A stretch of DNA of 64,000 nt. It comes from Desulfatitalea sp. BRH_c12 (GTDB lineage: Bacteria; Desulfobacterota; Desulfobacteria; Desulfobacterales; Desulfosarcinaceae). How positions within the stretch are numbered: position 1 is the stretch's first letter; each line of letters opens with the position of its first letter. The DNA lies in the NCBI GenBank assembly GCA_000961655.1, contig LADR01000049.1, positions 1 to 64,000 on the forward strand, given 5' to 3'. A program made the translations under genes and the position numbers. A model generated the notes under the pieces. The model ran no database searches, was not told where the DNA came from, and saw nothing but the letters and a program-made list of their open reading frames with translations. This document shows positions 45,255-53,229 of this stretch, in pieces.

Positions 45255-46931
45255 TCAGTGGGCGACTTTTCCGCCATCCGCCAAAAAGTCGCCCACGTAT
45301 AACAGGTATTCGAAGGGCTGCTTTTCCGGACCGAGCTGATGCAAAATGCCGCCCAGAGTGCCCTGCAACACCTTTTCCTTAGCGGCATAGCCGGCGCTGG
45401 AAACGATGGCAACGGGCGTATCGGCCGGATAGTGTTTGGACAATTGATCGATAAAATGTTTGAACTCCTTGCGCATGGTGAAGATCACCATGGTGCTCTG
45501 GTGCACGGCCATCTCTTCTACCGACCAGCCCGAGGCCAGCAGAACCGAATGACTGTTGCGACCTTCGGTGACCCCGGCGCGCAAGGCCGCGTTGGCCGCG
45601 TTGAAACAGCTCAGGCCGGGCACCACTTCGATCGCAAGATCGCGCAGGGCGGTCAGCGACCAGGCGCAGGGGCCATAAATAAGCGGATCGCCGCTGTCGA
45701 GCATGGCCACGGTTTGGCCTTCGGCCACAGCCTGCCGCACCAGGAATTCGAACTCGGCCTGTTTTTGATGATAGGCTTCGCAGCTCATGCGCTCATTGGC
45801 CCGCTCGGCCGGCGTCACCTGCGCGCAGGCCTTACCGTAAAAGGGAAAGAGCCGACCGTAGCCATCTAGCACCTTTTTACCCGCCAGCAGCGCTGCGTAG
45901 CGGTGCTGAAGTTTTCCGGAGGCAAAGATGAGATCGGCCTTTTTGATGACTTCGGTCGCCCGCAGAGTAGCCAGATCCGCATCGCCGGGCCCCATGCCCA
46001 CCAGGTAGAATCTGCCCCGCCCGGACGGTGACGCGGCGCGCGCCGGTGGGGCCTGAGCGTTGGCCAGGGCTTTGCCGACATAAACCAGAGACAAAGTGAT
46101 ATCCTTATCGCCCAATCGGCTGCCGATATCCCCTACGGTACCCATCACCACCTGCTGGCGCCCGAACTGACCGGCTTGAATGACGATGGCCACGTGCGTG
46201 TCAGGCGGGTAGGCGCGGCCCAGTCGCGCGATCAGCTCCGGCATGTCGCGCGGCATGAAAATAACCATGGTGGCGCGTTCATGGACGGCCAACTGCGCGA
46301 TGGTATCCATGCGGCCCGCGCGCTGGAAGGGAGCGGTGATGATCACTTCTCCAAGACCGGCCTGCAGGGCGGCGTTGGCCGCGTTGAGGGCACTCAGCCC
46401 TGGCACCACGGCGGGATCGAGATCGCCAAGCGCCTTGATGCTCCACATGTCCGGTCCGTAGATGGTTGGATCGCCGCTGCTCAGCAAGACAACATGCTTG
46501 CCGGCCTGCACGGCCTGCCGGACGATAGCGACAAATTCGTCCTGCTGCTGGTGGAATTGTTCACAGCTCCTGTTGTGCCAGGTGCGCTGCTTCTCGGGCA
46601 GTTGCGCGCAATCTGTGCCGTAATAACGGAACAGGACACCATAGCCATCCAGCACCTGTTTGCCTTGGAAGGTGACGTAATCCGCCAATTTTTCTTTGAT
46701 GTCCGACTTGCAAAAGACCAGATCGGCCCGGCGGATCGCCTCCAGGGCGCGCGCAGTGAGCAGGTCGGCGTCGCCCGGGCCGATGCCCACCAAGGTATAA
46801 CTGCCTTGGTGCGTTGCGCTGTCGGTCGCGGGGCGCGTCGCGCTGGCGGCGCATCCCATCACAAGCACCCATAAACAGATCACTGCCAGTGATCCGAAGC
46901 AGACTCTTTTTACTGTCCATGTCCCATGCAT
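45255..46931 (-). CDS. Predicted lipoprotein with two tetrapyrrole-methylase domains
   Basis: 558 residues from ATG 46931 (GGAGAAAA upstream). The N-terminus is a lipoprotein signal: a basic start, a hydrophobic run of about 16, then lipobox LVMGC near residue 28. Two homologous tetrapyrrole (corrin/porphyrin) methylase domains follow, about 45-290 and 305-550. Each has VGxGPGDADL, a SGDPxIYGP loop and a VPGLSxxNAANAAL stretch. Both carry a conserved CX14C pair (around CAQLPEKQRTWH and CAQVTPAERANE) that could be disulfide-bonded. Such enzymes are normally cytoplasmic because SAM is. Here the export signal suggests a periplasmic, perhaps tetrapyrrole-binding, role. It lies between the TonB receptor and DUF4198. 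Confidence 0.85.
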   Translation of the reverse strand: MHGTWTVKRVCFGSLAVICLWVLVMGCAASATRPATDSATHQGSYTLVGIGPGDADLLTARALEAIRRADLVFCKSDIKEKLADYVTFQGKQVLDGYGVLFRYYGTDCAQLPEKQRTWHNRSCEQFHQQQDEFVAIVRQAVQAGKHVVLLSSGDPTIYGPDMWSIKALGDLDPAVVPGLSALNAANAALQAGLGEVIITAPFQRAGRMDTIAQLAVHERATMVIFMPRDMPELIARLGRAYPPDTHVAIVIQAGQFGRQQVVMGTVGDIGSRLGDKDITLSLVYVGKALANAQAPPARAASPSGRGRFYLVGMGPGDADLATLRATEVIKKADLIFASGKLQHRYAALLAGKKVLDGYGRLFPFYGKACAQVTPAERANERMSCEAYHQKQAEFEFLVRQAVAEGQTVAMLDSGDPLIYGPCAWSLTALRDLAIEVVPGLSCFNAANAALRAGVTEGRNSHSVLLASGWSVEEMAVHQSTMVIFTMRKEFKHFIDQLSKHYPADTPVAIVSSAGYAAKEKVLQGTLGGILHQLGPEKQPFEYLLYVGDFLADGGKVAH

Positions 46932-47209
46932 GCGTTTTTTCTCCATGATGATACGTCGCGCGGTTGGATTTAAGACCATTTTGGTTATGCACTCCGCTCC
47001 AGTGATTATGGGCGAAGTGTTAAGTGTAAAGTATAAAGGGAGGCATTCTGTCGATTTGATATGCTCATCTCCCCATGTTGCACGCTTTGACGTGCATGCT
47101 TTTTAAAAGGTTCTAAAAATGACAACGCAACCTTCTTATGACACCCCTTACCTGTGTCTTACTGGAGCGAACTGCATAAACAGAAAGACCATTTATATTC
47201 GTAGAAAAA
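46932..47209. other. Receptor/lipoprotein intergenic region with repeat element
   Basis: Between the TonB receptor stop and the TP-methylase start. It is almost filled by dispersed repeat copy C (46980-47181), which lies in the spacer of two genes that otherwise look cotranscribed. Confidence 0.5.
46980..47181 (+). repeat. Dispersed repeat element with terminal inverted repeats (copy C, longest)
   Basis: Left end GGTTATGCACTCCGCTCCAG (46984 on). The right end 47161-47179 reads ACTGGAGCGAACTGCATAA, the inverted partner. The core shares TTAAGTGTAAAG and GGGAGGCATTCTGTCGAT with copies A and B. The last 70 bp, before the right end, are not shared with A or B. No reading frame of note; MITE-like in form. 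Confidence 0.75.
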
Positions 47210-49324
47210 CTACATCTTCACGCTGAACGAGGCTCCGAAGGTGCGGTCAGTTGCCGGAAAGCCCGAGGTGTCGTAGTATTCTTCATCCAGCAGATTTTTC
47301 ACATACACGCTCAGCACCCCCTCATCGAACCAGCCGATTTGCTTGAAGAGCGTTTGCTGGACGCCCAAGCTGAAAAGGTGGTAGGCATCGTTGTGGATTT
47401 TACGGAAATCCCACACATCCGGGGCCACCTCTTCGGAGATCTCCGTGGTTTCCTGGCTCTGATAAGCGTAATCGAGCAGAAGGGTGGTGCGGTCGAACAC
47501 CGCATAGCGCAAACCCGCGCCGACGCGGTGTTCGGCCCGCTGATCCAATTCGGTTTCACCTGCCGGCTCCTCGCCTTGATTTTCAAAGGTCTGCCAGGCA
47601 TAGGTCAGATAAAACGACAACGCGTCAGCCAAATGCCCGCCCAATGCCACATCCACTCCGTGGCGATAGACTTCCTCCAGGTTGATCTTGTAATCGCTGA
47701 AGCGCAGGCTGCCTGCACCAGCGCCAGAATAGTTGGCGTAGCTGCTGTTGGAAGCAATATAGTCCTTGATGCGGTAGAAAGCGTAATTGGCCTTGAAGGC
47801 GATGTCGCCCCAAAGGCGGCGGTTGAACACGAGGTCGTAGCCGATACCGTTCTCGGGCGCGAGCCATGCGCCGGCCGGGCGGCCCTGCGGGTTGTAATCG
47901 CCATGTGCGTCAGGGGCGCGCCAGATCTTGCTGATGCCCGCCGAAAGCGATGTATCGCGCAGCCAGGGGGCCAAGCCGTCCATCTTGTATGTGGCGAAAG
48001 ATTTAGGGATCAATTCGTCCCAATGGCGATCGATCCATTGCCCTCTGCCTGGGATAGAATTCGCACCTGAATTGCTGACGCGGATCTCGACATCTTCATG
48101 ACGCAATCCCACCTTCAAATCCAGCGCCGGCACGATGGTCCACTGGTGTTGCAGGTAAGTGCCCTGCTTGTCGACCCGCTTTGTTTTGGCGTCGTCGATG
48201 CCGTCGTCGTATAATTGCGCGATATCGAATCCCACGGTGGTCAGATGATTGACCGACCAGCGGATGGCATCCTGAATTTTACCGCCCTGCTGCCACCATT
48301 CGGTGTCCGAGTGCGATTTCACCATGTCGCCGGGATTGACGTAATACGCCCGGTCGCGGCTCTCTTCGCCGTAATACGCGCCGATGTGCAAACGCCCGAT
48401 GGGCAGGGTTTGTTCGTAGTTGAGCCGGTACGCGCTGGCGATGCCGTCCCAGGTGGGCGCCGCAAATGGATCGAACGGGCCGCCCTCCGTCCGCGGATAG
48501 TCGTCATCATAATCACCGTCCGTTTGGCCGGGATTGTTAACGGCTGCCTGACGGTCCACATCTGAATAGACAGCGCTCAGCGCGATAAACCCGTCCAATG
48601 GCAACACGTACCCGATGCGGCCGTAGACATTGTCGATATCGATGGCATTGTTGCGCAGATAGCCATCTGTGGCGTATTTCTGGTACGCCAGATCGTAGGT
48701 GACCGCATTCACGGCGCCTCGAAGGGTCATCTGGTGGGTCTGCGTCTCGTAGGTGCCGTAGCTGGTGGTCAATTGCATCTCCGGCTTGAGACGCTCGCGT
48801 CGGCGCGGCGATTGGGAAACAAGGTTGAGCACGCCGCCGATGCTTTTGCTATCGTACAAGGCCGAATGGGGGCCTGGCAGAATTTCGATCCGGTCGATCA
48901 GAAAGGCCGGTAGCAAAGCATAATCCACGATGTTGCTGGATTTGCGGCCGCCGGTTTTCTGGGTGGTCAGGCTGTCGAGCGCCGTCACGAATCGTTGGCT
49001 ATCAAAACCGCGCAGATGAATACTGTCGACGCCTGGGTCCAGGTTGGTCTCCCCGCGAAAATCGATCGACGCCTGGGTCCTGAGAACATCCAACACGCTG
49101 TCGGGCACGCCGATGGTGGTGAAGGTATCGACGTCAATCACCGTTTCGCTGGGGCTGATCGTCTGGCCGGGAGCGCCCCCCTTTTCGTGCACCACCACAT
49201 CTTCCAGCCGCTCGATCTGCGCCGGTTCATCATCGGCCCATACCGGGGTCCAGCCCCAAACAACTACGGCCGCAACTGCGACAACCCATGGAAAAACATT
49301 GCCATACCGTTTGAACGCGTGCAT
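47210..49324 (-). CDS. TonB-dependent outer-membrane receptor
   Basis: 704 residues from ATG 49324 with AGGAGG. Signal peptide about 1-31, TonB-box-like segment LEDVVVHEKG, then the plug (PDSVLDVLRTQASIDFRGE, RGFDSQRFV, RIEILPGPHSALYDSKSIGG) and a beta-barrel of about 550 residues. The C-terminus ends ...FGASFSVKM, with Met where Phe or Trp is usual. The ligand is not shown by sequence. Its position between a TonB energy module with CooT and a tetrapyrrole-methylase lipoprotein suggests a nickel/cobalt or metal-tetrapyrrole substrate (inference). Confidence 0.93.
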   Translation of the reverse strand: MHAFKRYGNVFPWVVAVAAVVVWGWTPVWADDEPAQIERLEDVVVHEKGGAPGQTISPSETVIDVDTFTTIGVPDSVLDVLRTQASIDFRGETNLDPGVDSIHLRGFDSQRFVTALDSLTTQKTGGRKSSNIVDYALLPAFLIDRIEILPGPHSALYDSKSIGGVLNLVSQSPRRRERLKPEMQLTTSYGTYETQTHQMTLRGAVNAVTYDLAYQKYATDGYLRNNAIDIDNVYGRIGYVLPLDGFIALSAVYSDVDRQAAVNNPGQTDGDYDDDYPRTEGGPFDPFAAPTWDGIASAYRLNYEQTLPIGRLHIGAYYGEESRDRAYYVNPGDMVKSHSDTEWWQQGGKIQDAIRWSVNHLTTVGFDIAQLYDDGIDDAKTKRVDKQGTYLQHQWTIVPALDLKVGLRHEDVEIRVSNSGANSIPGRGQWIDRHWDELIPKSFATYKMDGLAPWLRDTSLSAGISKIWRAPDAHGDYNPQGRPAGAWLAPENGIGYDLVFNRRLWGDIAFKANYAFYRIKDYIASNSSYANYSGAGAGSLRFSDYKINLEEVYRHGVDVALGGHLADALSFYLTYAWQTFENQGEEPAGETELDQRAEHRVGAGLRYAVFDRTTLLLDYAYQSQETTEISEEVAPDVWDFRKIHNDAYHLFSLGVQQTLFKQIGWFDEGVLSVYVKNLLDEEYYDTSGFPATDRTFGASFSVKM

Positions 49325-49458
49325 CCCTTTCGTCCTCCTGTTCCGCTGCAATTCGATGCAGATATGAATCCAGCCGCGGTCATCGGCACAATTGACGTCA
49401 GGGAGGCTTCGGTGTTAAAGAAAAGGCGAAGCTCCCTTTGACCGGGGGGATTCACTCC

Positions 49459-49505
49459 AAAGGCCGTCGCTGCATCCTTGCCGGGAACGCGACGGCCTTT
49501 TTTAA
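49459..49505. terminator. Intrinsic terminator-like hairpin after cooT
   Basis: Perfect 12-bp stem AAAGGCCGTCGC (49459-49470) / GCGACGGCCTTT (49489-49500), 18-nt loop. T6 follows on the plus strand and T3 on the minus strand, where the cooT gene ends at 49506. It probably ends the TonB-module transcript, so the receptor would have a separate start. Confidence 0.75.
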
Positions 49506-49694
49506 CTACTGGGTAAAAACGATCCTGTGATCGACCAGGTTCATGCCTTTCAGGCGGCCCTGGATCAATTTCTGCTCGCCGAAAATCGTGACCAGCCGGA
49601 ACCCGCCTTCGTCCAGGGGTTCGACAATATCCACCGATTCGAGCACCAGGGCTTCAACGCCGTCTTTTTCGATGTACACATTGGCTTCACACAT
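49506..49694 (-). CDS. cooT: CooT-family nickel-binding protein
   Basis: 62 residues from ATG 49694, with AAGGAGGTG upstream. The conserved N-terminal MCEANVYI (Cys2 is the nickel ligand in Rhodospirillum CooT) and ESVDIVEP, IFGEQKLIQGRLK, LVDHRIVF match the family. CooT helps load nickel into carbon monoxide dehydrogenase; here no cooS is nearby, so a general nickel role is inferred. It overlaps DUF3842 by 8 bp. A longer frame to 49772 is not the start. Confidence 0.88.
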   Translation of the reverse strand: MCEANVYIEKDGVEALVLESVDIVEPLDEGGFRLVTIFGEQKLIQGRLKGMNLVDHRIVFTQ

Positions 49695-50139
49695 GCTTGA
49701 ACACCTCCTTGATTTCCTTCGCCACCAGACGTTGGACAAAGTGGGGCAAGGGCTCATTGACAATGCCGACAATATGAATGCGCTCTTGAGAGAGCGGCAG
49801 TAGTATTTTGACGGCCGGACTGGACGTGATCGCTTCCGCCATTCGAGGTGTCACTTCACCGAGCATGGCGTTGGCCCATGTAATGGCGACGGTGCCGATA
49901 ATGCAATCCGTCCGTTCGACCATGAAACAGATGGCGTTTTCGCCCGAGGCGCCTTTGTTGGCGCCGGCCCTGAGCATCTGGGCCGTGGCAATGGCATTGG
50001 TGCCCAGGGCGATCAGTTCCAGGGTCTCCCCATAGGCCGCTCTGAGATATTTGATCAAGGTTGCGCCGATGCCGCCGCCTTGGCCGTCGATGATGCAGAT
50101 TTGTTTGCCCACTGGCAATTTGCCTTTCTCTTCGTTCAA
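49687..50139 (-). CDS. DUF3842 family protein
   Basis: 150 residues if it starts at TTG 50139, which overlaps the TPR-gene stop (TTGA); a GTG at 50112 (VGKQICIIDGQGGGIG) is the more usual family N-terminus. A Gly-rich IDGQGGGIGATLIKYL loop and a Rossmann-like pattern with ALGTNAIATAQML are present. DUF3842 genes commonly accompany CooT-like genes; the function is unknown. The overlap with cooT indicates coupling. Confidence 0.85.
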   Translation of the reverse strand: MNEEKGKLPVGKQICIIDGQGGGIGATLIKYLRAAYGETLELIALGTNAIATAQMLRAGANKGASGENAICFMVERTDCIIGTVAITWANAMLGEVTPRMAEAITSSPAVKILLPLSQERIHIVGIVNEPLPHFVQRLVAKEIKEVFKHV

Positions 50140-51473
50140 TTAACCGCCTGCAGCTGCCGCACGGCCGTCAAAGCCGCCTTGCGCTGGGGACTAAAGCCGG
50201 CGGCGCGTTCAAACGCCTGTCGGCTTGCGGCGATATCGTTGGCCTGCCAGGCGGCATAGCCCGCCATCAGCCAAGCCCGTCCTGAACGCGCATCGTCGCC
50301 ACGGGCGGCTTGCCGATAGGCCGCCATGGCTTCAGCATAGCGTTTCATTTCATAGAGCACGTCGGCCCTGAGCATCAGCAGCTCAGCATCCGTTTTGGCG
50401 TGAACACTTTGCTCCAGCTGCTTCAGTGCGGACTCGGGGTCACCAATCCGACGGTAGGCCGTCACGAGCTTTTTAAGCAGGTGGCCATCCTGATTTTCTT
50501 TCAACAGGGCCGCATAAATCTGCGCCGCCTGGCCGGGAATGCCCGCCTGCAGGCTCAGATCGGCCCACAATTTTTTTTCGTCGGCTGACAACGGTGTCAG
50601 ATAGCCGTAAATGGTCAACGCAGCCAAAGCTTTTTCATAATTGCCGGCCGCGGTCTGGATTTGGCCGAGCACCTTCCACCATAGGGTTTCCTCCGGCGCC
50701 GCGCGGGCCAGTGCCAAGGCATAGTGGCCGGCCTCGGCGTACAGGCGCAGCTGCATGTACTGGTAGAGCAGGATCTCCTGCCAGCGAATGCGATTTGCGC
50801 CGGTGTGCAGTCTGATGAGCGCCTTGATGTGAGGCAAGGCACGCCGGCTCTGGCCGTCGGCCAGTAACGCGTGAACCCAATGTTCGCGCCAAACCGGCTG
50901 GATCTGGGACGCATGCGCCTGCCCCAACTGCTCGAAAGCGGCGATCGCCTGGGCATACTTTTGGGCCATGAGATAGGCGGCCGCGCTGTAATATAGGTGT
51001 TCCGGCTGCTTGTTTTCGGAACGCCGGTACGCTTCGGCGAAATGTTGCGCTGCTTGGACGGGTTGACCGCCTTCATAGCAGGCTTTGGCCAGATTGAGCC
51101 AGGCTGGAACCATCTCCGGCCGGCAGACCGTGACCAATGCGAAAGCTTTTTGGGCTTGCGGGTAGCGCTCTTGCAGCAGGTAGCAATTGCCCAGGGCAAA
51201 GTAAATCATGGGGTGGTGATGCGCATCGCTGCCCGACGCCCCGCCGGCAGGCTCCGGACCGCCGCGGGACTGGAACGCGCGCAGCTGCGCGATGGCGCGA
51301 TCATACTGCTTCTGATCAAGCAAACGGCTGACATCGTTGAGCACGATACGCACCGATGCAGGCACTTCGCTGGCGGCGGTTTCCGCCAGCGCCTGCGTCA
51401 GATTCAGAAATACGGTCGTCGTGAGTATGATCAGCGTCAGAACGGCCATGGCCCTAAAAGCATGTACCCTCAT
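50136..51473 (-). CDS. Periplasmic TPR protein of the TonB module
   Basis: 445 residues from ATG 51473 (GAGGATGCC upstream). Signal peptide about 1-31 (AVLTLIILTTTVFLNLTQALA), then tetratricopeptide-like repeats throughout (for example YYSAAAYLMAQKYAQAIAAF, AGYAAWQANDIAASRQAFER). A TPR gene in this place closes the Vibrio TonB2 operon (DUF3450-TtpC-ExbB-ExbD-TonB-TPR). It may scaffold the complex in the periplasm. Confidence 0.85.
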   Translation of the reverse strand: MRVHAFRAMAVLTLIILTTTVFLNLTQALAETAASEVPASVRIVLNDVSRLLDQKQYDRAIAQLRAFQSRGGPEPAGGASGSDAHHHPMIYFALGNCYLLQERYPQAQKAFALVTVCRPEMVPAWLNLAKACYEGGQPVQAAQHFAEAYRRSENKQPEHLYYSAAAYLMAQKYAQAIAAFEQLGQAHASQIQPVWREHWVHALLADGQSRRALPHIKALIRLHTGANRIRWQEILLYQYMQLRLYAEAGHYALALARAAPEETLWWKVLGQIQTAAGNYEKALAALTIYGYLTPLSADEKKLWADLSLQAGIPGQAAQIYAALLKENQDGHLLKKLVTAYRRIGDPESALKQLEQSVHAKTDAELLMLRADVLYEMKRYAEAMAAYRQAARGDDARSGRAWLMAGYAAWQANDIAASRQAFERAAGFSPQRKAALTAVRQLQAVN

Positions 51474-51480
51474 GGCATCC

Positions 51481-52176
51481 TCAATCCAATTCAAAATGGA
51501 TGGTGGTTTCGGCCCACACTTTGACGGGGCGGCCTTGCACTGTACCCGGCTGAAAACGCCAACCGGACACACAACGGATCACACTGTCGTCGAAAATGCC
51601 CGGGGACTGGGCTTCGCTGATAGTGATCTTTTCCACCGTGCCGTGCTCATTGACGATGAAACGGACAGTGACCCAGCCTTCGGTGCCTTTGCGCTTGGCG
51701 GGCAAAGGATAAACCGGCGCCATGCGGACCAGGGAGATCAAGGACTGGTCCAGGTCCGCCACGCCGAACAGATCAGGTATGCCGGCACTTGCGCCCAGCT
51801 GGGTGTCGATGGGCGGCAGGGCCAGCGTCGCCGGTCCGCCTGGCAGGCGCGGATTGATCTCAAAAGGCCAGACCGGCTGTCGGAGCGCCTTTTCGGTCAT
51901 AATCGGCTCCGGGCGGCGACTTTGTTCAACCGGCGGCGGTTGCACGGGGGGTCGCGCCACCGGGGTTTCCGGTCGTTTGAGGCGGATCACCTGGATCTGC
52001 GGGACCAGGGTGTCGTGCATCGGCTTAGAAGGCGTCGTGTCCAGCAAGTGCGGCATCGCCATGAACATCGCCAGGTTCAGACACACCGCGCCTATCAGGG
52101 CCCCCAACCAAGCCCGGCGATTGCACCGGGCAAGAACCACCCGATAGCTCTCGAATTGCACCGTAGAGGGGATCAC
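51481..52176 (-). CDS. tonB: Energy transducer TonB
   Basis: 231 residues, starting at GTG 52176, which overlaps the exbD stop (GTGA). One membrane helix (about 25-45, LGALIGAVCLNLAMFMAM), a short Pro-rich spacer (RPPVQPPPVEQSRRPEP), and the C-terminal TonB domain (APVYPLPAKRKGTEGWVTVR ... GWRFQPGTVQGRPV). The short spacer is typical of TonB2-type proteins. Confidence 0.94.
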   Translation of the reverse strand: MIPSTVQFESYRVVLARCNRRAWLGALIGAVCLNLAMFMAMPHLLDTTPSKPMHDTLVPQIQVIRLKRPETPVARPPVQPPPVEQSRRPEPIMTEKALRQPVWPFEINPRLPGGPATLALPPIDTQLGASAGIPDLFGVADLDQSLISLVRMAPVYPLPAKRKGTEGWVTVRFIVNEHGTVEKITISEAQSPGIFDDSVIRCVSGWRFQPGTVQGRPVKVWAETTIHFELD

Positions 52177-52598
52177 GGTCCCAGGCCTTCCGGCAAACTG
52201 GCTGCCAGGGAAACATTTTGCGCGCCGGCCATGCGGCAGCCGTCCATGACTTGGATGGCGGTCCCTGTACTGCTGGCGCGATCGGCCACCACCACCACCG
52301 CCGCTTCCGGATTTTCGGCCAGGGCCCGTTCCACATTGGCGCGAACGGCACGCACATCGATTTCACGGTGCTCCATGAAGATGCGGTTGCCAGGGTCGAT
52401 GCCGATCAGGATTGTGGCCGTGGATTGGCCGGTGACCGTGGCAGCGGTGGGCCGACTCACTTCGATGCCGGTCTCTTTGACAAAGCTGGTGGTTACCAGG
52501 AAAAAGATCAGCAGGATGAACACCATATCGATAAGCGGCGCCATGTTCAGCTCGCTGGACCTGCGATTGTTTCTTCTGGTAGCGGTGATGTTCAGCAT
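52173..52598 (-). CDS. exbD: Biopolymer transport protein ExbD
   Basis: 141 residues. One N-terminal membrane helix with the essential Asp in APLIDMVFILLIFFLVTTSF (about 20-39) and a periplasmic domain to the end. Stator partner of ExbB. ATG 52598, 28 bp after exbB. Confidence 0.95.
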   Translation of the reverse strand: MLNITATRRNNRRSSELNMAPLIDMVFILLIFFLVTTSFVKETGIEVSRPTAATVTGQSTATILIGIDPGNRIFMEHREIDVRAVRANVERALAENPEAAVVVVADRASSTGTAIQVMDGCRMAGAQNVSLAASLPEGLGP

Positions 52599-52626
52599 AA
52601 AACTCCTAAGTCGGATACGCCGGAGA

Positions 52627-53229
52627 CTATAGAACCTTTCGCAGGTAATACCCGATCTGGACCAGCTCCTGGGTCAGCGTCCGGGCGCGGCGATCGAGAA
52701 AACCTTTCATGTAAAGACCGGGGATCGCCACCAGCAGGCCAGACTGCGTCGTGATCAGGGCCTCCGAAATGCCGCCGGCCATCGCCTTGGCGTTGCCGGT
52801 GCCGAAGACCGCGAGCACGTCAAAGGTGGCGATCATCCCGGTGACCGTGCCTAACAATCCCAGCAATGGGGCCACAGCGGCCAGCACACCGATCATTGCC
52901 AGGGTTTTTTGTAACCGGCGGCTGATCCACTGAACGCTTTCTTCTAGAATAAAATGATCCAGGGCGCGGTCGCCGCTGCGCCGTTGAAGGAACTCGGCCA
53001 CCAGCCAAGCGACAACCCCCCTGTCTGTGCCCGGATCGGGCATGCGCAGCGCGCGGATGAACGCAAAGCCGGTGCGGGCATCCATGGCGTTGTGATGCAG
53101 ACGCCTGAAAAACACGGCCCTTTCGATAATCAGCACCCACATCAGGACACTGGCCAGGAGCAGCGGCAGCATTACGACCCCGCCGTTGCGCAGATAAGCT
53201 TCCAGTCGGTAAAAGGTCGTTTGTATCAT
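52627..53229 (-). CDS. exbB: ExbB/TolQ-family proton channel subunit (short form)
   Basis: 200 residues, three membrane helices (about 18-36, 105-130, 145-170). The MotA/TolQ/ExbB core includes LGLLGTVTGMIATFDVLAVF and GISEALITTQSGLLVAIPG. It overlaps the long TtpC-like gene's stop by 4 bp. This is the functional ExbB of the TonB2-type pair. Confidence 0.94.
   Translation of the reverse strand: MIQTTFYRLEAYLRNGGVVMLPLLLASVLMWVLIIERAVFFRRLHHNAMDARTGFAFIRALRMPDPGTDRGVVAWLVAEFLQRRSGDRALDHFILEESVQWISRRLQKTLAMIGVLAAVAPLLGLLGTVTGMIATFDVLAVFGTGNAKAMAGGISEALITTQSGLLVAIPGLYMKGFLDRRARTLTQELVQIGYYLRKVL

Noticed and set aside
49325-49458. Possible cobalamin riboswitch upstream of the TonB receptor
   Set aside because: No B12-box or other conserved cobalamin riboswitch core could be found; only a ribosome-binding site and short hairpins are present.
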